Shown: piece after piece, positions 17,325 through 26,509 of the stretch | How the letters are laid out: each line of letters opens with the position of its first letter | Numbering within the stretch: position 1 is the stretch's first letter | Assembly (NCBI RefSeq): GCF_018390535.1 | Contig: NZ_JAHBBW010000003.1 | Location: 310,001-374,000 of the forward strand | From: Bacteroides propionicigenes | Lineage (GTDB): Bacteria; Bacteroidota; Bacteroidia; Bacteroidales; Bacteroidaceae | Length of the DNA stretch: 64,000 bases | Direction of reading: 5' to 3' | The notes under the pieces: model-generated | Seen by the model: only the letters and a program-made list of their open reading frames with translations | What the model was told of the DNA's origin: nothing | The model's database searches: none | Program-made: the position numbers and the translations under genes

Positions 17325-18608
17325 TTAGAAAGAATATTGTACCAGTAGGTTCATGCGGTTGGCATGGTTGGTGGAGTTATCGAAATTCGTACGCCAGCCG
17401 CGCAGGTATTCAGCGGCTACCTGCATATTGGGGGTGACATTCCAAAACAGGTTTGCTACGAAATACTGCCCATAGCGGTAAGTGGACGGTTCGTTGGCGG
17501 GATAGCCGTTTTCAGAGTAAAGGCGTGACATACTGTATGTACTCGAAAGAAATACCTTCGGGCTGATATTGTATTGCAGTCCGGCATACCATCCCAGCAT
17601 AGGCAATGCCTGCATTTTTCCCTCCTTGTCGGGATTGGGAACGATGTCTACGTTCAGGTTACTGATGTCATTCAGGTATTGTCCGATGCCTTTTCCGTAG
17701 GTAGCTTGCCCGAATACCTGCCATTGCTTGCCCAGATTGAACGTGGTAGATGCCTGTACACCGAATCCGGTGACGGAATGAGCCTTGTCGCTCAGTGTAC
17801 TGGTGTAGGTCATGCTGCGGATAAGGCCGCCCACGCGAAAGTGGCTTTGGCTGTTCCAGCCGTACTGTGCATAGGCAGTGAAGTCCGGCATACGCTGTTG
17901 TGCTATGTCAAGTTCGCCATTGGTTGTACCGTCTACAGAGGGCATTTCAACGGAAGCGTTGAAACGGAAGTTTTTCAGTCCTTTGTAGGTGTATGCCACT
18001 TGGGTGGCACGATAGAAAGTTGCTCCGTTGGGACCTTGGAAATCGACGGTGGAAGGCAATGCACCCAAGTCCATGAAACCGCCGTAGGTGTAGCCCACCG
18101 TTACATCACGAAAAGACACGTAAGCGTTGCGCAGTTGGAAACCTTTGTTGGAACCGTCCCGGAAGTTTCCGGCTGTGTACACGATGAAGTCACCGAGAAT
18201 TTTGGTATGCCCCACCAGTTTCAAGAAAATGGTGGAAGTGCTGGCGTCCATTTGGAACTGGTTCCTGATTTTACTTCCGTTAGGGATGTAGGCGGGAATG
18301 AAGTCGATGTTGTCAACGATGCCGCCGAAATCATACTCTGCCGTAGCGCGTACATAACCGCCGATGCCCAAAGCAAACTTGCCTTTTCTGTCTGTCAGCA
18401 GGAAGCGCGGGGCTTGCGGCTCATGGATGTGGGGCAGTTGAGACTCGTTCATGATACGGATAATTTCGTCGCCCGCCTTGTCTATGGTAACCAATATGAT
18501 ACCTTTGGGAGACTCATCCTCAATAATCACTTTTTTTTGTGCATGGGCTGCAAATGTTGACAGGCCTGTGCCGCACAGCAGGAACATTACTTTTAAGATT
18601 GTTTTCAT
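17325..18608 (-). CDS. DcaP-like trimeric outer-membrane porin
   Basis: 427 residues with signal peptide (LFLLCGTGLSTFAAHA). A short periplasmic segment (residues 25-75) precedes a 16-strand porin-like barrel starting at GKFALGIGGYVRATAEYDFGG and ending LLVQYSF. The FIPAYIPNG and STSTIFLKLVGHT segments are characteristic of DcaP family porins, which in Acinetobacter take up small anionic molecules. It is convergent with the FadL-like gene and has no obvious operon partner. Confidence 0.8.
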   Translation of the reverse strand: MKTILKVMFLLCGTGLSTFAAHAQKKVIIEDESPKGIILVTIDKAGDEIIRIMNESQLPHIHEPQAPRFLLTDRKGKFALGIGGYVRATAEYDFGGIVDNIDFIPAYIPNGSKIRNQFQMDASTSTIFLKLVGHTKILGDFIVYTAGNFRDGSNKGFQLRNAYVSFRDVTVGYTYGGFMDLGALPSTVDFQGPNGATFYRATQVAYTYKGLKNFRFNASVEMPSVDGTTNGELDIAQQRMPDFTAYAQYGWNSQSHFRVGGLIRSMTYTSTLSDKAHSVTGFGVQASTTFNLGKQWQVFGQATYGKGIGQYLNDISNLNVDIVPNPDKEGKMQALPMLGWYAGLQYNISPKVFLSSTYSMSRLYSENGYPANEPSTYRYGQYFVANLFWNVTPNMQVAAEYLRGWRTNFDNSTNHANRMNLLVQYSF

Positions 18609-18682
18609 TTAAGTTAGGTTTTGGTGAATGTGCTTTGAACAACTTAAATTTAAAATGGTTTTGCGGTCATCAAAAGAAAGCG

Positions 18683-18690
18683 TATCTTTG
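18683..18690 (+). promoter_or_regulatory. -7 box of the queuosine operon
   Basis: TATCTTTG matches TAnnTTTG. Transcription from near 18694 would give a leader of about 90 nt, long for this genome and containing the two structured elements below. Confidence 0.7.
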
Positions 18691-18734
18691 CGCCCGATTT
18701 AACAAGAGTGAAATCATTAACTAAATGTATGATG

Positions 18735-18783
18735 CCGCGAATAGCGGTCGTGTATTCTAGAACACCACGTAAAAAACAGGAAT
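18735..18783 (+). promoter_or_regulatory. Possible preQ1-I-like riboswitch in the queuosine leader
   Basis: A small hairpin CCGC-GAATA-GCGG (18735-18747) is followed by CGTG (18749-18752) and CACG (18766-18769) enclosing TTCTAG and ACACC. An A-rich tail TAAAAAACAGG then runs into the start codon at 18784. The order stem, TTCTAG, ACACC, stem, A-tail copies the layout of preQ1-I aptamers, and the tail overlaps the ribosome-binding region as in translational types. Against it, the stem is only 4 bp and the second-stem pairing is weak. The downstream genes all concern preQ0/preQ1, which fits. Confidence 0.4.
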
Positions 18784-19464
18784 ATGAAGCAAAAAGTATC
18801 TGTACCCTTTATGCTGCTGGGCATTCTGTTCAATGTCTGTTTGATAGCAGCCAATCTTCTTGAGACAAAAGTAATTCAGGTTTTCGGCATAACCGTTACT
18901 GCCGGACTGTTAGTGTTTCCCGTTTCTTATATCATCAACGACTGCATTGCCGAGGTGTGGGGCTTTCGTAAGGCGCGCCTGATTATCTGGAGCGGCTTTG
19001 CCATGAATTTCTTTGTGGTGATGCTGGGGCTGATTGCCGTAGCCTTGCCTGCCGCTCCTTTTTGGGAGGGAGCGCCCCATTTCAATTTTGTTTTCGGTAT
19101 GGCGCCGCGTATTGTTGTTGCAAGCCTGTCGGCATTTCTGGTAGGTTCGTTCCTCAACGCTTACGTCATGAGCCGCATGAAAGTAGCGAGTGGCGGACGT
19201 CATTTTTCAGCACGTGCCATTTGGTCTACGGTGGTGGGCGAGACTGCCGATTCGCTGATATTCTTCCCCGTGGCCTTTGGAGGAATTATTGCGTGGCAGG
19301 AATTGCTGGTGATGATGTGCATCCAGATTGTGCTGAAATCTCTGTATGAAGTGATGATTCTTCCGGTGACAATCCGGGTGGTGAAGGCCATTAAAAAAAT
19401 AGACGGAAGCGATGTCTATGATGAGGGAATCTCTTATAAAGTGTGGAAAATTTCTGAGATTTAA
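18784..19464 (+). CDS. Queuosine precursor transporter (YhhQ/QPTR family)
   Basis: 226 residues with six or so hydrophobic segments. The family signature PVSYIINDCIAEVWGFRKAR appears near residue 45, and a polar WSTVVGETADSLIFFPVAF helix near 150. YhhQ proteins import queuine precursors (preQ0 or preQ1) across the inner membrane. It is the first gene of the operon, 47 bp before queC. The leader holds a possible preQ1 sensor. Confidence 0.9.
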   Translation: MKQKVSVPFMLLGILFNVCLIAANLLETKVIQVFGITVTAGLLVFPVSYIINDCIAEVWGFRKARLIIWSGFAMNFFVVMLGLIAVALPAAPFWEGAPHFNFVFGMAPRIVVASLSAFLVGSFLNAYVMSRMKVASGGRHFSARAIWSTVVGETADSLIFFPVAFGGIIAWQELLVMMCIQIVLKSLYEVMILPVTIRVVKAIKKIDGSDVYDEGISYKVWKISEI

Positions 19465-19511
19465 AATGTTAGTTGAGGAGTTGACTCCTGTTCATATAAA
19501 CAATAGCAAAA

Positions 19512-20171
19512 ATGAATAAAGAAGCAGCATTAGTCGTGTTCAGCGGTGGGCAGGATTCGACAACTTGCCTGTTTTGGGCAAAGCGTGAGTTCAAGAAAGT
19601 ATATGCGTTGAGCTTTCTGTACGGGCAGAAGCATCAGAAGGAAGTGGAACTGGCACGGGGGATAGCGCGTAAAGCGGAAGTGGAATTTGAAGTAATGGAT
19701 GTTTCTTTCATTGGCAAGTTGGGGCATAATTCACTGACAGACCCCGACATGGTGATGGACCGGGAAAAACCGGCAGGCACTGTTCCGAATACTTTTGTGC
19801 CGGGGCGTAACTTGTTTTTCCTGAGCATTGCCGCTGTATATGCACGCGAGAGGGGCATCAACCATATCGTGACAGGTGTGTCGCAAACAGATTTCAGCGG
19901 TTATCCCGATTGTCGGGATGCGTTTATCAAGTCGCTCAACGTAACGCTCAACCTTGCCATGGACGAGCAGTTTGTGCTGCATACCCCGTTGATGTGGATT
20001 GATAAAGCCGAAACTTGGGCATTGGCAGATGAATTGGGAGTACTCGACTTGATTCGTCACGAAACGCTGACTTGTTATAATGGCATACCCGGTGACGGCT
20101 GCGGACACTGTCCGGCTTGTAAGCTACGCAGAGAAGGATTGGAGAAGTATCAACGTATCATAAATAAATAA
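19512..20171 (+). CDS. queC: 7-cyano-7-deazaguanine (preQ0) synthase
   Basis: 219 residues. The PP-loop [16 protein letters not shown] at the N-terminus binds ATP. The C-terminal [19 protein letters not shown] holds the four zinc-binding cysteines. Both are QueC hallmarks. The enzyme converts 7-carboxy-7-deazaguanine to preQ0 with ammonia and ATP. It ends 4 bp before queF. queD and queE are not in this window. Confidence 0.97.
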   Translation: MNKEAALVVFSGGQDSTTCLFWAKREFKKVYALSFLYGQKHQKEVELARGIARKAEVEFEVMDVSFIGKLGHNSLTDPDMVMDREKPAGTVPNTFVPGRNLFFLSIAAVYARERGINHIVTGVSQTDFSGYPDCRDAFIKSLNVTLNLAMDEQFVLHTPLMWIDKAETWALADELGVLDLIRHETLTCYNGIPGDGCGHCPACKLRREGLEKYQRIINK

Positions 20172-20175
20172 CAAT

Positions 20176-20631
20176 ATGACCGAATTAAAAGACCAGCTTT
20201 CCTTATTAGGAAGAAAAACTGAATATAAGCAGGATTATGCTCCCGAAGTTTTGGAAGCGTTTGACAATAAACATCCCGATAATGATTATTGGGTACGTTT
20301 CAATTGTCCGGAGTTCACCAGTCTTTGTCCCATAACGGGACAGCCGGATTTTGCGGAAATCCGCATCAGCTATATTCCCGATGTGAAAATGGTGGAGAGC
20401 AAGAGCCTGAAGCTTTATCTTTTCAGTTTTCGTAATCATGGCGCTTTCCATGAGGATTGCGTAAACATTATAATGAAAGACCTTATCCGTTTGATGAACC
20501 CCAAATATATTGAGGTTACGGGAATTTTCACCCCGCGCGGCGGCATCTCCATTTACCCTTATGCAAACTATGGACGTCCCGGAACGAAATATGAACAAAT
20601 GGCGGAACATCGCTTGATGAACCGCGAATAG
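20176..20631 (+). CDS. queF: NADPH-dependent preQ0 reductase
   Basis: 151 residues, the short unimodular (YkvM-type) form. Catalytic Cys51 lies in [15 protein letters not shown] with the proton-donor Asp58. The QueF motif [17 protein letters not shown] binds NADPH. It reduces the nitrile of preQ0 to the amine of preQ1, the last step before tRNA insertion. Start ATG 4 bp after queC. Confidence 0.97.
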   Translation: MTELKDQLSLLGRKTEYKQDYAPEVLEAFDNKHPDNDYWVRFNCPEFTSLCPITGQPDFAEIRISYIPDVKMVESKSLKLYLFSFRNHGAFHEDCVNIIMKDLIRLMNPKYIEVTGIFTPRGGISIYPYANYGRPGTKYEQMAEHRLMNRE

Positions 20632-20783
20632 AATGATGGAATATACCTATCAATAGCGATTGCGGGTATGATACTTTCTTAGAATAGCGTTGATGTAATT
20701 ACCTAAAACAGGTGATTGTGCAGTTTTCTTTTTCTAATGACTTTTGCAAACGGTATTAGTAACAACATAATAATCATTTCAAA
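20632..20783. other. Gap upstream of the siderophore operon
   Basis: 152 bp, AT-rich. Near 20740 GACTTTTG resembles TAnnTTTG imperfectly. I see no convincing Fur box or terminator. Confidence 0.4.
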
Positions 20784-23165
20784 TTGAAAACAGCTATATC
20801 AAACCTATTCCTTTTCTTCCTGTCTGTATGTGCATTTTCGGCATACGCACAGAAGCCGGGTAAAACGATGGTTTCCGGTAAAATCTTGTCTACGGAAAAA
20901 GAAGTCGTGGATTTTGCAACGGTCTACCTGAAAGGAACCGGCTACGGGGGGATAACCAATCAAGAAGGGATTTATCATGTGAGTGCGCCTGCGGGAGACT
21001 ACACATTGGTAGTGTCGGCCATCGGCTATAAGACCGTAGAGAAAGCGGTAACGCTGGTTGGAGGGCAAAGAGTGAGACAGAATATCACAATCACTCCCGA
21101 AACTCAGCAACTGGACGAAGTAACGGTAGTGTCAACGGGGGTAAGCCGTGTCAAACGCTCGGCATTTAATGCCGTGGCGGTAGATACGAAAGAACTGCAG
21201 AACACCACCAAGAATTTGAGTGACGCATTGACTAAAGCGCCGGGCATGAAACTGCGCGAGTCGGGCGGGGTAGGCTCGGACATACAGCTCATGCTGGACG
21301 GCTTCAGCGGGAAACACGTAAAGGTATTTATAGACGGTGTTCCGCAGGAAGGCGTTGGAAGTTCGTTCGGGCTGAACAATATTCCGGTGAATTTTGCCGA
21401 CCGTATCGAAGTGTATAAAGGCGTAGTGCCCGTGGGCTTCGGAACGGATGCTATCGGCGGAGTTATCAATATCGTCACGAACAAGAAACGCCGCCGTTGG
21501 TTTCTGGATGCGTCCTATTCTTACGGTTCGTTCAATACGCATAAATCCAACGTGAACTTCGGGCAGACTTTTAAGAACGGTTTTACCTATGAAATCAATG
21601 CGTTCCAGAACTATTCGGACAATGACTATTACATTGACGCTCCGGTGGAAGACTTTGAAACGGGTAGGATAGACCGTGACAAGAAGGTGCGTGTGAAACG
21701 TTTTAACGATACCTACCATAATGAAGCGGTTATCGGTAAGGTAGGCGTTATCGACAAGAAGTGGGCGGACCGTTTGATGCTCGGTTTTACTTATTCCAAT
21801 ATGTATCAGGATGTACAGACCGGGGTGCGTCAGGATATAGTGTACGGACAGAAACATCGCAAGGGACATTCGCTGATGCCTTCGCTGGAGTATAACAAGC
21901 GCAATTTGTTTACGAAGGGATTGGATGTGGTACTGACCGTCAACTACAACAAGAACCTGACGACGAACGTAGATACAGCTTCCTATAAGTACAACTGGTA
22001 CGGGGCCAGGAAACCGTTGAACTCTCCCGGCGAACAGTCCTATCAGTATTCGCGTGCCGATAACAATAACTGGAATGGTACGTTTACAGCCAACTACCGT
22101 CTCGGAAAGATACATATGCTGACATTCAATCATGTGCTGAATGCTTTCAGCCGTTCCAATACTTCATTGCTCACCAAAGAAGAACAGTCGGATGCCATAG
22201 CTAAGGAAACCCGCAAGAACATCTCCGGTCTTTCTTACCGCCTGATGCCGTCCGAAACTTGGAACTTATCCGTATTCGGTAAATACTACAATCAATTTGT
22301 TGCCGGACCGGTAGCTACCAACACCAATCAGGACGACTATGTGCGCACTACCCGCAGCGTAAAGTCCATGGGATATGGAGCGGCGGGCACTTACTTCATC
22401 CTGCCGGGGCTGCAAGCCAAACTGTCCTACGAAAAAGCCTATCGCCTGCCTACTGTCGAAGAAATGTTCGGTAACGAGGATTTGGAAATGGGAGACATCG
22501 GTATCCGTCCGGAGAACAGCGATAACATCAATCTGAACCTGAGTTACAATAAGGTTTTCGGCAGGCACTCCGTATATGTGGAAGGCGGATTGGTTTACCG
22601 TAATACCAAAGACTATATTCAGCGCAACATTACCGACTTGAGCGGCGGTAAATCCGCAGCTACTTATATAAATTACGGAAAAGTACTGACAAAAGGATAT
22701 AATATCTCCGCCCGTTACGGTTTTGGCAAGTGGGTGAGCGTAGGCGGCAACTTTACGCAGATGAATGTACGTGATAATATGAAAACGTCTATATCCGGCA
22801 GTGCGGAAAATATAGCTTATAAAGAACGTATGCCCAACTTGCCGTATATCTTTGCCGATTCCGATGTGACATTCTATTGGCGCGACCTTGGGAAAAAGGG
22901 GAATGCCTTGACCGTATCTTACGACAATCAGTACTTGCATAGCTTTACTTACTATTCTTCCAAAATCGGTGCGAATAAAGGTGACTATGTAGTTCCAAGC
23001 CAGTTCTCCCACAACCTGAGCCTTTCTTACAGTCTTCATGGCGGACGCTACAACCTGTCGTTCGAGTGCCGTAACTTTACGGATGAACAGCTGTACGATA
23101 ACTTCAGTCTGCAGAAAGCCGGTCGGGCGTTCTATGGCAAAGTACGCGTATATTTCGGTAATTAA
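20784..23165 (+). CDS. xusA: TonB-dependent siderophore receptor, XusA-like
   Basis: 793 residues. The start is a TTG at 20784, the only codon that gives the signal peptide MKTAISNLFLFFLSVCAFSA. Order of domains: carboxypeptidase-D regulatory-like module (about 28-108), TonB box-like DEVTVVST (about 111), plug (LSDALTKAPGMKLRESGGVG to DAIGGVINIVT), then a 22-strand barrel ending VRVYFGN. The plug's AIGGVINIVTNKK is typical of siderophore receptors. The next two genes are a DUF4374 lipoprotein and a PepSY inner-membrane protein, the arrangement of B. thetaiotaomicron xusABC, which captures foreign enterobactin-type siderophores. Substrate is inferred from that synteny. Confidence 0.85.
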   Translation: MKTAISNLFLFFLSVCAFSAYAQKPGKTMVSGKILSTEKEVVDFATVYLKGTGYGGITNQEGIYHVSAPAGDYTLVVSAIGYKTVEKAVTLVGGQRVRQNITITPETQQLDEVTVVSTGVSRVKRSAFNAVAVDTKELQNTTKNLSDALTKAPGMKLRESGGVGSDIQLMLDGFSGKHVKVFIDGVPQEGVGSSFGLNNIPVNFADRIEVYKGVVPVGFGTDAIGGVINIVTNKKRRRWFLDASYSYGSFNTHKSNVNFGQTFKNGFTYEINAFQNYSDNDYYIDAPVEDFETGRIDRDKKVRVKRFNDTYHNEAVIGKVGVIDKKWADRLMLGFTYSNMYQDVQTGVRQDIVYGQKHRKGHSLMPSLEYNKRNLFTKGLDVVLTVNYNKNLTTNVDTASYKYNWYGARKPLNSPGEQSYQYSRADNNNWNGTFTANYRLGKIHMLTFNHVLNAFSRSNTSLLTKEEQSDAIAKETRKNISGLSYRLMPSETWNLSVFGKYYNQFVAGPVATNTNQDDYVRTTRSVKSMGYGAAGTYFILPGLQAKLSYEKAYRLPTVEEMFGNEDLEMGDIGIRPENSDNINLNLSYNKVFGRHSVYVEGGLVYRNTKDYIQRNITDLSGGKSAATYINYGKVLTKGYNISARYGFGKWVSVGGNFTQMNVRDNMKTSISGSAENIAYKERMPNLPYIFADSDVTFYWRDLGKKGNALTVSYDNQYLHSFTYYSSKIGANKGDYVVPSQFSHNLSLSYSLHGGRYNLSFECRNFTDEQLYDNFSLQKAGRAFYGKVRVYFGN

Positions 23166-23217
23166 ATCAATGAATAGAATCAATAACGATTAGTATAATA
23201 TAATAAGGTAAAACATC

Positions 23218-24618
23218 ATGAAGAAGAATTTCTTTTTAGCCGGACTTTTCGCGACTGCGATGACAGGACTGGCATTGACATCTTGTACAGAAACAGAAGT
23301 GTCGGGCGGCGGAAACAATAGCGGGAATAAAGGCGATTTTGTAGTCGCTTCCTCTGTCGCAGCTTCGGGTAATACGACTAACGTCTTGCTGACTTCCAAG
23401 ACATTGGACGAGGGGACTATTTCTACCGTCAACAACGGACTCGTCAACGACGGTGCTTCCCAATGGGTATTCTATAAAAATCAGTATCTCTACGGACTGA
23501 CTTATAATCAGGGAAATGCCGGTACTACCCGTTCTTATATTATGAACTCCAATAATGAAGTGCAGGCACGTTCGGGAGAGTTTGCCGTCAAGAGGTTCAC
23601 TACTTATGGTATCTACGATAAGTATATCATCACCGCCTCTACCGGTGACGGCCCTACGGAATATGCCGACGGCAACCGGTATTTGCCTAAAATGTTCTTG
23701 CTCTCTTATCTGGATGTAGCGGCTGAAACGTTCGAGACCAATGATACGAAAGTAAAAGCCTATATGTCCGAGAATTTTCTTGGAAACGGTGAGTTCGTGA
23801 CATTGGCGGGCATCTTGGAGCATAACAAGAAAATATATAGCGCGGCTGTTCCCATGGGATTGAGCCAGTATGGCGCTGCCGTAGACGGCGGCAAGTACAT
23901 ATTGCCGGGTAATGAAACTTTGGTAAAGACTGAAGACGGCGGTTCCAACAGCAGCGCTTATAAAAAAGGTGAATTGCAATGGACGCAGTACCCCAACGAA
24001 TGTTGGGTGGCAATCTTTGATGATGCTGCCATGACAACAAAGAAACTTATCAAGACAGATAAAATCAGTTATGCCTGCGGTCGTTTCAAATCTCAGTATT
24101 ACCAGACTATCTGGGAAGCCGGCAACGGTGATATTTATGTATTCTCTCCAAGCTATGCCAAGACCATGAGTGATGCTCGCCAACAGACAACCTTGCCGGC
24201 AGGTGTAGTACGTATTCCTAAGGGCCAGGAAGATTTTGACAACTACTATTGTGACTTGGAGAAACAGAGTGGCGGCAAATCTTTCCTGCGTTGCTGGCAT
24301 ATTGCAGACGACTACTTCCTGTTATTGATGTACGATCGTCCTCTGACAGAGAAAGGCTTTGAAGCTAAAGAACTGGCTGTCTTTAAAGCGGGAAGCGAGA
24401 AGCTTACGTATGTCACCGGACTTCCGTCGGCAGACTTGATTTCCGGTTTCGGCAATACCCCGTATACAGAGGATGGCTATGCCTATATGGCTGTGACAAC
24501 TACAGACGGGCATCCGGCTGTTTATAAGATAGATCCGTCCAGTGCTACTGCTACAAAAGGCATCACAGTAGAGGCAACACAGATTACAGGTATCGGCAAG
24601 CTGAGTCCCCTTAATTAA
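23218..24618 (+). CDS. xusB: DUF4374 surface lipoprotein, XusB-like
   Basis: 466 residues with lipobox ALTSC (Cys at about 23) and a glycine/asparagine linker ([10 protein letters not shown]), the type that directs Bacteroides lipoproteins to the cell surface. The body is built of repeated WD-like beta blades ([18 protein letters not shown], then [14 protein letters not shown]), consistent with a beta-propeller. In xusABC the matching protein binds iron-siderophore complexes outside the cell. It lies 52 bp after the receptor and 5 bp before the PepSY gene. Confidence 0.85.
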   Translation: MKKNFFLAGLFATAMTGLALTSCTETEVSGGGNNSGNKGDFVVASSVAASGNTTNVLLTSKTLDEGTISTVNNGLVNDGASQWVFYKNQYLYGLTYNQGNAGTTRSYIMNSNNEVQARSGEFAVKRFTTYGIYDKYIITASTGDGPTEYADGNRYLPKMFLLSYLDVAAETFETNDTKVKAYMSENFLGNGEFVTLAGILEHNKKIYSAAVPMGLSQYGAAVDGGKYILPGNETLVKTEDGGSNSSAYKKGELQWTQYPNECWVAIFDDAAMTTKKLIKTDKISYACGRFKSQYYQTIWEAGNGDIYVFSPSYAKTMSDARQQTTLPAGVVRIPKGQEDFDNYYCDLEKQSGGKSFLRCWHIADDYFLLLMYDRPLTEKGFEAKELAVFKAGSEKLTYVTGLPSADLISGFGNTPYTEDGYAYMAVTTTDGHPAVYKIDPSSATATKGITVEATQITGIGKLSPLN

Positions 24619-24623
24619 ATATC

Positions 24624-25778
24624 ATGAAGAAAGCATTTCGTAAACTGCATTTATGGCTGTCCGTCCCTTTCGGACTGATTATTACAGTTATCTGCCTTTC
24701 GGGTGCTGCATTGGTATTTGAAGATGAAGTAATGGAGTTGTGCAGGCACGACCTCTATTATGTGGAAAAGGTAAGCGGCGTTCCGCTTCCTGTGGAACAT
24801 TTGATAGAGAGAGTTGCCGGGACATTGCCGGACAGTGTTACTGTTACAGGCGTCTCCATTTCTTCTGATGCGGAACGTGCCTATCAGGTCAGTCTGTCGA
24901 AACCGCGACGGGCATCCGTTTATGTAGACCAGTATACGGGTGAAGTAAAGGGTAGGAATGAGCGTGCGTCGTTCTTCCTCACCATGTTCAGATTGCATCG
25001 TTGGCTGTTAGACAGCATGAAGCCGGACGGTGGAATATTTTGGGGTAAGATGATTGTGGGGGCAAGTACGCTGATGTTCGTATTTGTGCTTGTATCAGGC
25101 ATCGTCATTTGGTGCCCCCGTACCGGGAAGGCACTAAAAAACAGTTTGAAAATTACTGTTGGTAAGGGTTGGCGTCGCTTTTGGTACAATTTGCACGTGG
25201 CGGGCGGTATGTATGCACTTGTCTTGTTGTTGGCGATGGCTCTGACCGGGCTGACTTGGTCTTTCCCATGGTATCGTGCAGGCTTTTATAAAGTGTTTGG
25301 AGTAGAGATGAAACAAGGGGCAGGACATGGTGCACCGCAAACGGCTCATGGAGCCAAGCCCGGGCATAAATCTTCCTACGAAAGCCGGGAACATATCTCT
25401 CCATACGTTTGCTGGCAGCAGGTATATGAGGAACTGAAAGAACGTAATGTCGGTTATAAACAGATTACGGTTTCCAACGGTTCTGCCAATGTATCTTTTG
25501 AAGGTTTCGGTAATCAGCGGGCTGCCGACCGTTATACTTTTAATCCGCGTAACGGCGAAATAACCGGAGCTGTCTTATATAAGGATACCGATGCTTCGAG
25601 CAAAATACGCGGTTGGATATACTCTGTACATGTGGGCAGTTGGGGCGGTATGTTCACCCGAATACTGACATTTATTGCCGCATTATTAGGAGGAACGCTT
25701 CCGCTGACAGGCTATTATCTGTGGATACGGCGTATTGGGCGTAGGGCTAAGAACAATATCGAGAGCAAATCCATTTAG
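24624..25778 (+). CDS. xusC: PepSY-associated inner-membrane reductase-like protein, XusC-like
   Basis: 384 residues with four predicted membrane helices: residues about 12-32, 145-165, 192-215 and 345-368. Between helices 1 and 2 is a PepSY-like periplasmic domain with conserved HRWLLD just before helix 2, and a second such domain lies between helices 3 and 4. This PepSY_TM architecture belongs to proteins that accompany TonB siderophore receptors and probably reduce ferric iron in the periplasm (FiuB/PiuB-like). It is the last gene of the operon. Confidence 0.85.
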   Translation: MKKAFRKLHLWLSVPFGLIITVICLSGAALVFEDEVMELCRHDLYYVEKVSGVPLPVEHLIERVAGTLPDSVTVTGVSISSDAERAYQVSLSKPRRASVYVDQYTGEVKGRNERASFFLTMFRLHRWLLDSMKPDGGIFWGKMIVGASTLMFVFVLVSGIVIWCPRTGKALKNSLKITVGKGWRRFWYNLHVAGGMYALVLLLAMALTGLTWSFPWYRAGFYKVFGVEMKQGAGHGAPQTAHGAKPGHKSSYESREHISPYVCWQQVYEELKERNVGYKQITVSNGSANVSFEGFGNQRAADRYTFNPRNGEITGAVLYKDTDASSKIRGWIYSVHVGSWGGMFTRILTFIAALLGGTLPLTGYYLWIRRIGRRAKNNIESKSI

Positions 25779-25830
25779 GTCATCTCCTCTTTCTCTTCGT
25801 ATAATGTGAATTTCTTTAAAAATAAATAGC

Positions 25831-25854
25831 AAAGTGTAATACATATTACACTTT
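25831..25854 (+). promoter_or_regulatory. Crp/Fnr-type operator of the nrf operon
   Basis: Perfect palindrome of 10-bp arms (AAAGTGTAAT and its complement) around ACAT. Its core GTGTAA...TTACAC matches a near-palindrome before hcp. The centre (25842.5) is 36.5 bp upstream of the last base of the -7 box, so about -41 from the expected start: the class II activator position of Crp/Fnr proteins. Eight T's follow, so it could also work as a weak terminator for xusC. Confidence 0.7.
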
Positions 25855-25871
25855 TTTTTATAGTAACTCTT

Positions 25872-25879
25872 TATTTTTG
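25872..25879 (+). promoter_or_regulatory. -7 box of the nrf operon
   Basis: TATTTTTG matches TAnnTTTG; expected start near 25883, 15 nt before the nrfH ATG. Confidence 0.7.
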
Positions 25880-25897
25880 TGAAAAATATTAGTTCCT

Positions 25898-26488
25898 ATG
25901 GCGAAGCTATCTATCATAAGAAAACTGTTTACTTCCTACAAATGGAAAGTGACAGCGCTCGTTGTGTGTGGTGTCCTTATTGGTGGAGGAGGTTTGTTTC
26001 TGTATCTTCTCCGGGCGCACACTTATCTGGGTGACGATCCTGCAGCCTGTGTAAACTGTCATATTATGGCACCGTATTATGCTACTTGGTTTCATAGTTC
26101 CCATAGCCGGGATGCTACTTGTAATGATTGTCATGTTCCGCACGAAAATGCGGTTAAGAAATGGACATTCAAAGGAATGGACGGTATGAAACATGTAGGA
26201 GCCTTTCTTACCAAAAGTGAGCCGCAAGTCATTCAGGCGGAGGCTGCCAGTTCACAAGTCATAATGAATAATTGCATTCGTTGTCATACGCAGTTGACGA
26301 ATGAGTTTGTTGATGCCGGCAAGATAGACTATATGATGACTTTGGTGGGGGATGGAAAAGCCTGTTGGGACTGTCATAGGGATGTGCCTCATGGTGGAAA
26401 GAACAGTCTATCGGCTACACCGGCCGCACTTGTGCCCTACCCGGAATCTCCTGTACCGGAATGGCTTCAGAATCTGATAAAGAAATAA
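25898..26488 (+). CDS. nrfH: Cytochrome c nitrite reductase small subunit, tetraheme quinol oxidase
   Basis: 196 residues. One N-terminal membrane helix (about 18-40) anchors four c-type heme motifs: CVNCH 51-55, CNDCH 75-79, CIRCH 126-130 and CWDCH 156-160. This is the NapC/NirT-type NrfH that takes electrons from menaquinol and passes them to NrfA. The length and heme spacing match NrfH. It precedes nrfA by 21 bp. The operator and -7 box upstream point to Crp/Fnr-type activation. Confidence 0.97.
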   Translation: MAKLSIIRKLFTSYKWKVTALVVCGVLIGGGGLFLYLLRAHTYLGDDPAACVNCHIMAPYYATWFHSSHSRDATCNDCHVPHENAVKKWTFKGMDGMKHVGAFLTKSEPQVIQAEAASSQVIMNNCIRCHTQLTNEFVDAGKIDYMMTLVGDGKACWDCHRDVPHGGKNSLSATPAALVPYPESPVPEWLQNLIKK

Positions 26489-26509
26489 TAACAATAAATC
26501 TTCATAGAT

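Noticed and set aside
18910..19203. Antisense basic frames over the YhhQ gene
   Set aside because: Their composition follows from the hydrophobic codons on the other strand; there is no start context.
25831..25862. Palindrome before nrfH read simply as the xusC terminator
   Set aside because: The T-run allows it, but the sequence matches the hcp site and its distance to the -7 box is identical, which a terminator would not explain. Both roles may coexist.
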